From Candidatus Woesearchaeota archaeon (GTDB lineage Archaea; Nanobdellota; Nanobdellia; SCGC-AAA011-G17; JACPNG01): 20,226 bases of DNA. The position numbers and the translations under genes are program-made. Location of the stretch: contig JAFCDD010000002.1 of NCBI GenBank assembly GCA_017609845.1, positions 1 through 20,226 of the forward strand, read 5' to 3'. How positions within the stretch are numbered: position 1 is the stretch's first letter; each line of letters opens with the position of its first letter. Below are positions 8,179 to 15,185 of the stretch, piece by piece. The notes below the pieces were generated by a model. That model saw only the letters and a list, made by a program, of their open reading frames with translations. It had not been told where the DNA came from and searched no databases.

Positions 8179-8201
8179 TGGTTGTTTTTAATAGAATTTT
8201 G

Positions 8202-8209
8202 TTTAAATA
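8202..8209 (-). promoter_or_regulatory. TATA box for moxR
   Basis: On the minus strand TATTTAAA begins 31 bases upstream of the moxR ATG, in the 57-base gap after rfcL. This spacing implies a leaderless transcript for the moxR-DUF58-VWA set. Confidence 0.45.
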
Positions 8210-8235
8210 GTTTACGCATTACTTTGAAATAGTAT

Positions 8236-9468
8236 TTATAATTTAGCTAAATAATCAATATCTTGTTTTTCAAATTGTAATTCTTCTTGTAATTTTCTGT
8301 CTTGTTTTAATACTGTTTTTAGGTATGGTAATTCTGCTATGATTCTTTTTTTTGATGTGTGTGTTTTTGATGCTATTTTTGATGCTATTATTGACTTTCT
8401 TTTATTTACTAGGCCCCATAACCTAAAATTTTGTTTTGGTGATCTTCTTGTTTTTTTGTATGTTATTTTTTCCGGATTCTTTTGTTGTTTTGATGTTGAG
8501 ACTCCTGCAGAAAGTGATATTGATATGTAATGTAATAGTCTCCAATATTGTTGTCTTCTGATTCTTCCATAAAAAATATCTGCTTTTGAGAGGTGATTAT
8601 AAGCGTTAATTAAATCTTGACCTTTGTATTCTCTTGGCAAATTTTCTTCAATCCAATAAAATAAAGCGTTGTCATTACTAAAAACTATTGGGAGTGGACT
8701 TGCCCTAGAAAAATCCATTAAATCTTGAGAGACAGTTTCTAAAGATTCTAATGCTATTTTTGCTTCCTTATTTTTAAAAATTTTAATTAATGTCTGATTG
8801 ATTTCTTCTTTTTTGTCCCTTGTTGATAAATTTTCTATAATATCTCTTTTTAGTTCTTTATTTGTTACTAAAGTTTGTAAGTCTATTATTGCTGCTCTTA
8901 AATCTCCAGAAGCATATCTTGATAATAATCTTAAATCTTCTTCTCTATATTTTATGTTTTCTTTTTCTGATATTTCTTTTAAAAATTCAAATATTTGTTG
9001 TGGGGTGTGCGGAAGGAATAGTTCTAATCTGCATTTTTTCTTAAGGGGATCTAATTTTTCTTTATCCAAGTTGTTTGCTGTCAAGAAAATGGGAAAATTT
9101 GTTTCTTCTATTATCTTTATTATTGTTTGGATTGCTCCTCTGTCTTTTCTGGATAATCCATCTACTTCATCTATTAGAATTATTTTTCCTTTTTTGAATA
9201 AGGAAAATTGTTTTGTTGCATTTCCCAACAAGTTAATTATTGATTCTTTGTTTCTAAAATGGCTGGCGTTTAATTCATATATCTCATAATTTAATTCTTT
9301 TGCGAGCGCGTAAATTGCAGATGTTTTTCCACATCCTGAAGGTCCTTCTATTAATATTGCTTTATTTGTTTGTTTCCTGAAATTTAATATAAAATCCTTT
9401 AATGTATTCGCTGGTTTGTTCTTTAATTCATTAATTCCTTTTGGTTGATATTTTTCTGTCCAAAGCAT
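8236..9468 (-). CDS. rfcL: Replication factor C large subunit (clamp loader)
   Basis: The 410-residue protein starts with LWTEKYQP, typical of RFC subunits, and has Walker A GPSGCGKT (42-49), Walker B LIDEVDG (98-104) and sensor-type LTANN. With the small subunit it loads the PCNA sliding clamp onto primed DNA. Archaeal RFC-L is usually about 470-500 residues with a Lys-rich tail ending in a PCNA-interacting QxxLxxFF peptide. This one is shorter and ends EKQDIDYLAKL, with no recognisable PIP box. It lies downstream of the HExxH protein gene and overlaps it by 38 bases. An alternative name would be a generic RFC-like AAA+ protein, but the paired rfcS gene makes the large-subunit call strong. 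Confidence 0.92.
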   Translation of the reverse strand: MLWTEKYQPKGINELKNKPANTLKDFILNFRKQTNKAILIEGPSGCGKTSAIYALAKELNYEIYELNASHFRNKESIINLLGNATKQFSLFKKGKIILIDEVDGLSRKDRGAIQTIIKIIEETNFPIFLTANNLDKEKLDPLKKKCRLELFLPHTPQQIFEFLKEISEKENIKYREEDLRLLSRYASGDLRAAIIDLQTLVTNKELKRDIIENLSTRDKKEEINQTLIKIFKNKEAKIALESLETVSQDLMDFSRASPLPIVFSNDNALFYWIEENLPREYKGQDLINAYNHLSKADIFYGRIRRQQYWRLLHYISISLSAGVSTSKQQKNPEKITYKKTRRSPKQNFRLWGLVNKRKSIIASKIASKTHTSKKRIIAELPYLKTVLKQDRKLQEELQFEKQDIDYLAKL

Positions 9469-10042
9469 TTTTCTTAAAAAATTTTATTATATTCTTATTA
9501 AACTTGGGATACATCTTATTGGCTATTGGCCAAACTTCATTTTCTTCTTCTGATTTTAATTCTTCCTTTAGAAGTTTATTAAATTGTGATTTTCCGTATA
9601 AGTTTTCTATTACTTTTCTTTCTACTAAGCATAATGGGACGTGGGCTTTAAAAAATATATCTTTATCTGGGTATAATTCAATTAAACTCTCTATTAGTTT
9701 TCTGCTTTTTGCTTCGTTTTGAACAAATAAAATATGTATTAGTTCATGGATTAATTGGTGTTTTATTTGTTCTAAATTATCATTTATTTTAATTGTTAAT
9801 GGGTGGGATAATGCTTCATAACCCATATGTTTAACAATAAAGCATGTTGTATCGGATTTAAATTTTAAAGAACAAACTTTTTCTATTTCCTTTATTATTA
9901 TTTTTTCTTGTTTTTTCCAATAATCTTTTATTTTTTTTATGTAAAGTTTGGACTCTATTATTTGGTCTTCATGATATGGCATTAGACTCATCAAAGTAAG
10001 CATACGGTCATATGGGAGCGAATATCTAAAATGAACTTTCAT
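9431..10042 (-). CDS. Putative zinc metallopeptidase-like protein (HExxH) within the rfc operon
   Basis: I do not recognise a named family for this 203-residue protein. The clear motif is HQLIHELIHILF (residues 95-106), which contains HELIH, an HExxH zinc-binding helix with flanking hydrophobics as in gluzincin/SprT-like peptidases. Histidines and glutamates downstream (for example AHVPLCLVER, about 134-143) could supply a third ligand. The N-terminal half is helical and basic; the C-terminus is Lys-rich (KFNKNIIKFFKKNALDRK). There is no signal peptide or membrane helix. The gene overlaps rfcS by four bases and rfcL by 38, so all three are one translationally coupled operon. A role in clearing proteins at replication forks, as for SprT/Spartan, is only inference from the location. 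Confidence 0.6.
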   Translation of the reverse strand: MKVHFRYSLPYDRMLTLMSLMPYHEDQIIESKLYIKKIKDYWKKQEKIIIKEIEKVCSLKFKSDTTCFIVKHMGYEALSHPLTIKINDNLEQIKHQLIHELIHILFVQNEAKSRKLIESLIELYPDKDIFFKAHVPLCLVERKVIENLYGKSQFNKLLKEELKSEEENEVWPIANKMYPKFNKNIIKFFKKNALDRKISTKRN

Positions 10043-10977
10043 TTTCTAATAAAATTTGCAAGAAGTGCTTCTAATTGAACAAATTCATCTGAACCTTCAA
10101 CCATCCTGAATTCAATTTCTCCGCACTTATCAATAAGATGTACTTTTGTTTGGTCCTCTATGTTTAAGTTCCATATTTCTTTTTGTATTTGTTTTATTAT
10201 TTCTAAACCAGACATACTATGTTTTAGCATCGTTGTTAATAACTTTTTTCTTGCTGTTATAAAGTCTCCTTTAATTGCCACATCTAGTATTTCTTTAATT
10301 TCTTTTGGTTGCGCTGCAGAAACAATTTCATAAATTAATTCGTAGTTTATGTTTTTATTTACTGATGCGCAACTTTGCAGAATATTTTCTGCTCTCCTTA
10401 CATCTCCTGCAGAAATTTCGTATATTGCATCAAAGGCTTTTTTTTCTATTTTTAATTTTTCTTTTTTTTCTATATCCTTTACTATTACTGTTAATTGTTC
10501 TTTTGTCATTGGTTTAAATTTAAATACTGCACACCTTGATTGTATTGGGTCGATTATTTTTGATATAAAATTACAAGAGAGTATGAATCTTACTGTATTG
10601 GAATATGTTTCCATTGTTCTTCTTAGTGCTTGTTGTGCTTCCCTTGTTAATGCATCTGCTTCATCTAAGAATATTATTTTTGGTATTCTTGTATTTATCG
10701 ATCTTGTTCTTGCAAAATCCTTTACTTCGTTTCTTATTACATCTATCCCTCTTGAATCTGATGCATTTAGTTCCAGAAAGTTTTGTTTCCAACCCTCTCC
10801 GAATAATGTTCTTGCTACTATTAAGGCTAAGGTTGATTTTCCTATTCCTGCTGAACCAGCATAAAGTTGATGAGGTAAATTTTCTTGTTCTACAAAAGCT
10901 TTTACTCTTTTTACTATGTGTTCCTGTCCAACGAATTCATTAAATTTTTGTGGTCTATATTTTTCTATCCAAAGCAT
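10039..10977 (-). CDS. rfcS: Replication factor C small subunit (clamp loader)
   Basis: The 312-residue protein carries the RFC small-subunit set: LWIEKYRPQKFNEFVGQE at the N-terminus, Walker A GSAGIGKST (41-49), Walker B IIFLDEADAL (101-110), the TREAQQALRRTME segment and the SRC motif (147-149) that provides the arginine finger. It forms the ATPase core of the PCNA clamp loader with RFC-L. The Walker A is slightly divergent: the usual GPPGxGKT is GSAGIGKS here, with the catalytic lysine kept. It is first in the operon, with four bases of overlap with the next gene. Length is normal, with no intein, although archaeal rfc genes often carry one. Confidence 0.96.
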   Translation of the reverse strand: MLWIEKYRPQKFNEFVGQEHIVKRVKAFVEQENLPHQLYAGSAGIGKSTLALIVARTLFGEGWKQNFLELNASDSRGIDVIRNEVKDFARTRSINTRIPKIIFLDEADALTREAQQALRRTMETYSNTVRFILSCNFISKIIDPIQSRCAVFKFKPMTKEQLTVIVKDIEKKEKLKIEKKAFDAIYEISAGDVRRAENILQSCASVNKNINYELIYEIVSAAQPKEIKEILDVAIKGDFITARKKLLTTMLKHSMSGLEIIKQIQKEIWNLNIEDQTKVHLIDKCGEIEFRMVEGSDEFVQLEALLANFIRK

Positions 10978-10998
10978 AGAGAGGGTATGTTTGCTTAA

Positions 10999-11006
10999 AT
11001 TAAATA
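10999..11006 (-). promoter_or_regulatory. TATA-like box for the rfcS operon
   Basis: Minus-strand TATTTAAT begins 29 bases upstream of the rfcS ATG, fitting a leaderless transcript. A second, stronger-looking TATATAAAA lies slightly further upstream (about 11010-11018) and could be an alternative box. Confidence 0.4.
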
Positions 11007-11052
11007 GGTTTTATATAGTCTAAAATATATATTAGAATAGAAAAAAGAAAAT

Positions 11053-11060
11053 TATATAAA
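11053..11060 (+). promoter_or_regulatory. TATA box upstream of the ileS leader ORF
   Basis: TATATAAA begins exactly 30 bases before ATG 11083, the same distance as the TTTATAA(A/C) boxes of mcm, aif2b and aif1A to their start codons. It would produce a transcript beginning at or next to the leader ORF start and continuing into ileS. Confidence 0.5.
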
Positions 11061-11082
11061 TAAGGATATTCTAACCATTTTT

Positions 11083-11124
11083 ATGAAAATAGAAAAAGGC
11101 ATCATTATTTCTATTATTGTATAG
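11083..11124 (+). CDS. Candidate Ile-rich leader peptide upstream of ileS (13 codons)
   Basis: The ORF reads MKIEKGIIISIIV and then stops; six of its 13 codons are isoleucine (ATA, ATC and four ATT). It starts exactly 30 bases after the first base of a TATATAAA box, the spacing seen at the confident leaderless genes in this window, and it ends 66 bases before the start of isoleucyl-tRNA synthetase. Ribosome stalling at Ile codons when charged tRNA-Ile is scarce is the classical logic of bacterial leader peptides; such a device in an archaeon is inference. The peptide is also hydrophobic, so it might be a tiny membrane peptide, a degraded gene, or a chance ORF in AT-rich DNA. Confidence 0.35.
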   Translation: MKIEKGIIISIIV

Positions 11125-11126
11125 TT

Positions 11127-11198
11127 ATGCCTATTTTGTTGGTGTTCTCAATGGCAAAATTTTTATACTATCGGAGGTTAGTAAGGAAAGATGTATGA
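11127..11198 (+). CDS. Possible second small ORF overlapping the ileS start
   Basis: A 23-codon ORF (MPILLVFSMAKFLYYRRLVRKDV) begins two bases after the leader stop and ends inside ileS, at TGA 11196-11198. It spans the GGAGGT upstream of ileS. It might couple leader and ileS translation, or be the frameshifted remainder of one small membrane protein together with the leader ORF. Chance is equally possible. Confidence 0.2.
   Translation: MPILLVFSMAKFLYYRRLVRKDV
11133..11164 (+). terminator. Weak hairpin followed by T5, possible attenuator between leader ORF and ileS
   Basis: ATTTTG (11133-11138) can pair with CAAAAT (11155-11160), and TTG (11139-11141) with CAA (11149-11151), giving a bulged stem with a 7-base loop. 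It runs directly into a T5 stretch (11160-11164). The stem is AU-rich and weak. Archaeal intrinsic termination depends mainly on T runs, so this is only suggestive. Confidence 0.2.
11162..11178 (+). promoter_or_regulatory. Proximal TATA-like box and Shine-Dalgarno site before ileS
   Basis: TTTATAC (11162-11168) starts 29 bases before the ileS ATG and could drive a leaderless ileS mRNA. GGAGGT (11173-11178) lies 12 bases before the ATG and would function only on a longer transcript from the upstream box. The two elements imply two modes of ileS expression. Confidence 0.4.
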
Positions 11199-14043
11199 TT
11201 TTAATAAAATAGAAGACGATGTTTCTAAATTTTGGGAAAAGAATAAAATATATGAGAAATTTAAAGAAAAAAATGTAAAAGAGTTTTATTTTCTCGATGG
11301 CCCCCCTTATACAACAGGAAAAATACATGTTGGGCATGCATGGAATAAAGCAATGAAAGATTTCTTTATAAGAACGAAGACTATGAAAGGTTTTAAGGTA
11401 CTGGATCAGCCTGGTTTTGATATGCACGGTTTACCTATTGAGGTTCAGGTTGAGAAAGATTTAGGTATTAAGGATAAAAAGGAGATAATTAATGAGGTTG
11501 GTTTAAAGAAGTTTATTGAATTATGTAGAAAGTTTGCCTTGGACCAGATGCGTCCTATGATTGAAGATTTTAAAAAAATTGGTATTTGGATGGATTGGGA
11601 CAATCCTTACATGACTATAAAAAATAGTTATATTGAAGGTGTATGGTGGGCTTTAAAGAAAGCAAATGACAATGGTTTTTTGTACAAAGGAAAAAAATCA
11701 TTAACTTGGTGTCCTAGGTGTGCTACTGCTTTGGCCAAGCATGAGTTAGAATATGAAAATGTAACTGATGATTCTATTTTTGTTAAATTTAAAGTTAAAG
11801 GGAAAGAGAATGAATATTTGATAATATGGACTACTACTCCTTGGACTATTGCATTTAATCTTGCAGTTATGGTTAATCCAAGTTTAGATTATGTAAAAGC
11901 CAACGTTGGTGGCGAAGTTTGGATTGTTGCTAAAGCATTGGCTGCTTCTGTAATACAGGCTGTTGCGAATAAAAAGTTTGAAGTTATGGAAGAATTTAAG
12001 GGGGAAAAATTAAAAGGACTGGAGTATGAACATCCTTGGGCTAAAAGAATAACAAAATTAGGGAAATTAAAAGAAAAATATCCCAATGTTTTTACTGTTG
12101 TTTTATCCACTGAGTATGTTGATGTTAGTTCTGGTACTGGGTTGGTTCATTGTGCTCCGGGTTGCGGTCCAGAAGATTTTGAAATTGGTAGAAAAAATGG
12201 TCTTCCTGCCTTTAATGAAATAGATGATAATGGTTATTTTCCAGAAGATTTTGGAGAATTTTCTGGCTTAAGGGCCAGAACAAATGATAATAAATTCATT
12301 GAAGTATTAAAAAAAGATGGTGTTTTGATTGAAACAACTAGAGTTGAACACGAATATGCTCATTGTTGGAGATGTCACACTGGAGTTGTTTTTAGAGCAA
12401 CAGATCAATGGTTCCTGGCTGTTGGAAAATTAAGAGATGATATGTTAAAAGAAAATGAAAAAATTGTTTGGGTTCCTGATTGGGCAGGAAATAGGTGGTT
12501 TAAATCTTGGTTAACTAACTTACAAGACTGGTGCATTTCTAGACAGAGATTTTGGGGTGTTCCTTTGCCAATATGGGAATGTGAATGTGGAAATAGAATT
12601 TTAATAGAAAGTCAAAATGAATTAAAAGAAAAGACTGGAGTTGAATTAGAAGATTTACATCGACCCTGGATAGATGAGGTTAAAATTAAATGTGATAAAT
12701 GCGGTAAAGATACTTCTAGAATAGAAGACGTATTGGATGTTTGGCTTGATTCTGGAGCTTCTCCTTGGGCTACCATGGGCTATCCTACTGACAAGAGATA
12801 TGAGAAATTTTGGGCAGCAGATTTTATTCTAGAGGGAAAGGATCAAATTAGGGGATGGTTTAATTCCTTGTTATCTTTATCTATGGTTTCCATGAAAAAG
12901 GCTTCTTATAAGGCTGTGTATATGCACGGGTTTATTCAAGATGCACAAGGAAGAAAGATGTCTAAATCATTAAAGAATATAATCTCTCCTTATGAAGTTT
13001 TAGAAGGTTATGGTGCGGATACAATGAGATATTATATGATTGGTGGTTCTAAACCTGGTTTGGATATTAATTACAATTTTGAAGATATGAAGATTAAATA
13101 TAGAAATTTATCTGTTTTGTGGAATTTACATAAGTTTTTAATTGATCAATGTAAATATCTAAGATTAAATCCTAAAGAAATTGATAAAATAGATTTATCT
13201 TTGGAATCAAGATATATTTTATCTAAATTAAATTCAAATATTAAAAAAATTAATGAATTATTTGAAAATTATCACTTAGATTTAATTCCGGATTTTATCG
13301 AGGAGATATTTTTGGAGTTAAGTAGAAGTTATATCCAATTGATAAGAGAAAAATTAAATTATGGTAATGATGAAGATAAGTTAGAAATTGTTTCTGTTAT
13401 TTATACTGTTTTAATGGGTGTTCTAAAATTATTTGCTCCTATTGCTCCTTTTATAACAGAAAGCATTTATCATAATTTAAAAGATGAATTTAAATTAAAA
13501 ATGGAAAGTATACATTTGTTTGATTATCCTCAAGAAAGATCTAAGATGATTAACAATGATATAGAAAAAAGTTTCGAATTAATGAAGGTTGTTATCCAAG
13601 AGATTTTATCTAAAAGGGGAGACATTGGTTTTGGGATAAGGTGGCCACTTCCGAAGGCAGTTATTACTGTAGAAGAACCTGATAAAGTTAAGAGGATGAT
13701 GGAATTAATAAAGATTCAGACTAACATAAAAGAAATTGATGTTAAGGGAGGCAAATTTAATGTAGAATTAGATAAAAATTTAACAAAGGGGTTGGAGCAA
13801 GAAGGTTATTCAAGAGAAGTTATGAGAAGGATACAAAATATGAGGAAAAAGGAAAAACTAGTTAAGGAAAATGAAATTGAATTATTTATTGATTCTGATT
13901 ATGATCTAAGCAACTTTAAAAAAGAGATTATGAAAAAGGTTGGTGCTGTTTCTCTTGTTTTTGGAGAGAGTAAAGGTAGCAAAAAATCTTTAGAAAAGAT
14001 AAAAGGTAAGGAATTTGATATTAGTTTTAATATTGTTAATTAA
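11191..14043 (+). CDS. ileS: Isoleucyl-tRNA synthetase
   Basis: The 950-residue class I synthetase charges tRNA-Ile. The N-terminus (MYDFNKIEDDVSKFWEKNKIYEKF) is standard. The HIGH-type motif is HVGH (46-49) in GPPYTTGKIHVGHA, and the KMSKS motif sits at about 589-593 (GRKMSKSLKN). The editing domain shows WTTTPWTIAFNLAV and HCAPGCGPEDFE. Zinc-type cysteine pairs appear in TWCPRCATALAKHE, HCWRCHTG and CECGN...IKCDKCGK. The RGWFNSLL and GFIQDAQG segments complete the active site, and the C-terminal anticodon-binding region is of the archaeal/eukaryotic type. The gene is monocistronic on the plus strand and its end overlaps a convergent small gene by eight bases. Upstream lie a possible Ile-rich leader ORF and two promoter-like boxes. 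Confidence 0.97.
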   Translation: MYDFNKIEDDVSKFWEKNKIYEKFKEKNVKEFYFLDGPPYTTGKIHVGHAWNKAMKDFFIRTKTMKGFKVLDQPGFDMHGLPIEVQVEKDLGIKDKKEIINEVGLKKFIELCRKFALDQMRPMIEDFKKIGIWMDWDNPYMTIKNSYIEGVWWALKKANDNGFLYKGKKSLTWCPRCATALAKHELEYENVTDDSIFVKFKVKGKENEYLIIWTTTPWTIAFNLAVMVNPSLDYVKANVGGEVWIVAKALAASVIQAVANKKFEVMEEFKGEKLKGLEYEHPWAKRITKLGKLKEKYPNVFTVVLSTEYVDVSSGTGLVHCAPGCGPEDFEIGRKNGLPAFNEIDDNGYFPEDFGEFSGLRARTNDNKFIEVLKKDGVLIETTRVEHEYAHCWRCHTGVVFRATDQWFLAVGKLRDDMLKENEKIVWVPDWAGNRWFKSWLTNLQDWCISRQRFWGVPLPIWECECGNRILIESQNELKEKTGVELEDLHRPWIDEVKIKCDKCGKDTSRIEDVLDVWLDSGASPWATMGYPTDKRYEKFWAADFILEGKDQIRGWFNSLLSLSMVSMKKASYKAVYMHGFIQDAQGRKMSKSLKNIISPYEVLEGYGADTMRYYMIGGSKPGLDINYNFEDMKIKYRNLSVLWNLHKFLIDQCKYLRLNPKEIDKIDLSLESRYILSKLNSNIKKINELFENYHLDLIPDFIEEIFLELSRSYIQLIREKLNYGNDEDKLEIVSVIYTVLMGVLKLFAPIAPFITESIYHNLKDEFKLKMESIHLFDYPQERSKMINNDIEKSFELMKVVIQEILSKRGDIGFGIRWPLPKAVITVEEPDKVKRMMELIKIQTNIKEIDVKGGKFNVELDKNLTKGLEQEGYSREVMRRIQNMRKKEKLVKENEIELFIDSDYDLSNFKKEIMKKVGAVSLVFGESKGSKKSLEKIKGKEFDISFNIVN

Positions 14044-14233
14044 TTTGATACTCTAATTTTTTGATTAATCCTAGCCCACATTCTCTTAATTTGGATAATA
14101 ATTCTCCTTCTTGTTCTCCTTTTAATGGAGACAATCCGATATTTTCTGCAGATTCGTATAACAATCTTAATGCTTTTCCATCATTAAACATCTTACTTAT
14201 TTCTTCTAATTCTATTATTATCCTCTGAGCCAT
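14036..14233 (-). CDS. Small hypothetical helical protein
   Basis: The 65-residue product (MAQRIIIELEEISKMFNDGKALRLLY...) looks fully helical, acidic and soluble, with a periodic Leu/Ile pattern. I recognise no family. It starts 16 bases inside the end of the upstream minus-strand gene, so it is translationally coupled to it, and its stop overlaps the end of ileS. The pair sits divergently next to tbp. It could be a small partner subunit for the 82-residue protein. Confidence 0.5.
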   Translation of the reverse strand: MAQRIIIELEEISKMFNDGKALRLLYESAENIGLSPLKGEQEGELLSKLRECGLGLIKKLEYQIN

Positions 14234-14466
14234 ATCTGATAGGCTTCTTTATCAATGAACCTTTCTTGCTCTTCTTCTCCTTTGATTATATAAAGTGGAG
14301 GATCTTCTAGTTTGCCCACATTCATATAATTACATCCATTTAAGATCCATTTTATTGAGAAACTCCATTGATCATCAACTTCTTCTTCTAAATTGGGTAT
14401 TAGTGGTAAGTCTAGTTTCATCTCCATTCCCTTTTTATGCGAACCGACCAGTAAACTAACAAGCAT
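14218..14466 (-). CDS. Small hypothetical protein, first gene of a two-gene minus-strand operon
   Basis: The 82-residue product contains a central segment with aromatics (DDQWSFSIKWILNGCNYMNVG) and an acidic C-terminal half; no signal peptide, membrane helix or known motif was recognised. The start at ATG 14466 is supported by a strong Shine-Dalgarno sequence AAGGAGAT six bases upstream, unlike most genes here, which look leaderless. TATA-like boxes at 14497-14516 read on the minus strand would give a short leader that includes this site. It shares the intergenic region with tbp. Confidence 0.55.
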   Translation of the reverse strand: MLVSLLVGSHKKGMEMKLDLPLIPNLEEEVDDQWSFSIKWILNGCNYMNVGKLEDPPLYIIKGEEEQERFIDKEAYQIWLRG

Positions 14467-14496
14467 CTTATTATCTCCTTAAAGTGATTACAATAC

Positions 14497-14516
14497 TTTA
14501 TAAATACCTTTATATA
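14497..14516 (-). promoter_or_regulatory. Two TATA-like boxes in the tbp / small-gene divergent region
   Basis: TTTATAAATA (14497-14506) contains the palindrome TTTATAAA and so can work on either strand. TTTATATA (14509-14516) reads TATATAAA on the minus strand. From the latter, a transcript of the 82-residue gene would start about 20 bases upstream of its ATG and carry its Shine-Dalgarno site. Confidence 0.4.
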
Positions 14517-14529
14517 CTTTTTCATATTG

Positions 14530-14537
14530 TTTATAAA
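14530..14537 (+). promoter_or_regulatory. TATA box for tbp
   Basis: TTTATAAA begins 32 bases before the proposed ATA start at 14562, close to the 30-base spacing at mcm, aif2b and aif1A. A G6 run (14550-14555) lies between box and start and could act as a weak Shine-Dalgarno element. Confidence 0.5.
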
Positions 14538-14561
14538 TATAATAGTATAGGGGGGTTAAAA

Positions 14562-15122
14562 ATAGCAAAAAAAACATCTAAAAAAGAAATAAAATTACAA
14601 AATATCGTTGCTACTACTTCTTTAGATAGGGATATTCCTTTAATAAAGCTTGCAGAAACATTACCAAATACTGAATATAATCCTGAACAATTTCCTGGTT
14701 TAGTTATGAGAATTAAAGATCCTAAGACCAGTGCGTTGATATTTAGCTCTGGGAATGTTGTTTGTACTGGTGCTAAATCTATGAAAAAGGTTAGAGAGTC
14801 TATTAGAGCGATTATTAAGAACATTGAAAAAATAAAAATTAGGATTAAAGAGGATAAGGTTTTGAAAGGTATTAAAGTACAAAACATGGTGGCTTCCGGC
14901 AGTATTGGTATGGATCTTAATCTGAATTCATTAGCCATGAAGTTAGAAAATACAGAATATGAACCCGAACAATTTCCGGGACTGGTGTATAAATTGGCAG
15001 GTACAAGGGCAACCTTTCTATTATTTAGCAATGGTAAGATCGTTTGTACGGGTACAAGATCTGAGAAAAAATTACATGAAGCTGTTGATCAATTAGTGGT
15101 TAATTTAAAAAAGCTAAAGTAA
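14562..15122 (+). CDS. tbp: TATA-box-binding protein (general transcription factor TBP)
   Basis: The protein consists of the two direct repeats that form the TBP saddle. Repeat one has IKLQNIVATTSLD, EYNPEQFPGLVMRI and SSGNVVCTGAKS; repeat two has IKVQNMVASGSIG, EYEPEQFPGLVYKL and SNGKIVCTGTRS. It recruits TFB and RNA polymerase to archaeal promoters. The start is a problem: the only usual start codon in this open frame is GTG 14484, far upstream of the domain and of all three TATA-like boxes. Between them there is no ATG, GTG or TTG. I place the start at ATA 14562, six bases after a G6 run and 32 bases after a TATA box, giving 186 residues (IAKKTSKKEIKLQN...). An ATT/ATA start or a miscounted G run are both possible. 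The domain itself is intact. Confidence 0.93.
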   Translation: MAKKTSKKEIKLQNIVATTSLDRDIPLIKLAETLPNTEYNPEQFPGLVMRIKDPKTSALIFSSGNVVCTGAKSMKKVRESIRAIIKNIEKIKIRIKEDKVLKGIKVQNMVASGSIGMDLNLNSLAMKLENTEYEPEQFPGLVYKLAGTRATFLLFSNGKIVCTGTRSEKKLHEAVDQLVVNLKKLK

Positions 15123-15155
15123 ATCCTTTATTTTATATTGTATTTTACATATAAG

Positions 15156-15163
15156 TTTATAAC
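15156..15163 (+). promoter_or_regulatory. TATA box for mcm
   Basis: TTTATAAC begins exactly 30 bases before the mcm ATG at 15186, with no Shine-Dalgarno sequence between, indicating a leaderless mcm-rpa transcript. Confidence 0.6.
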
Positions 15164-15185
15164 ATAATAAGATATTAGTTCTAAA

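Noticed and set aside
10605..10943. Leu-rich plus-strand reading frame opposite rfcS
   Set aside because: It is a shadow of a firmly identified gene; low-complexity Leu/Phe content is typical of antisense translation of AT-rich coding DNA. The same applies to other antisense frames opposite the surface, moxR, rfcL and mcm genes.
11083..11190. T-box riboswitch upstream of ileS
   Set aside because: No T-box consensus or stem I/antiterminator elements were seen, and T-boxes are not known from archaea.
12121..12186. HCAPGCGPEDFE in the IleRS editing domain as a damaged editing site
   Set aside because: The HG part of the usual APGHG varies between IleRS families, and the key aspartate in PEDFE is retained, so this looks like normal variation.
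14484..14561. GTG 14484 as the tbp start
   Set aside because: This would translate through three TATA-like boxes and add an aromatic-rich leader (ILYKYLYILFHIVYKY) not expected in TBP.
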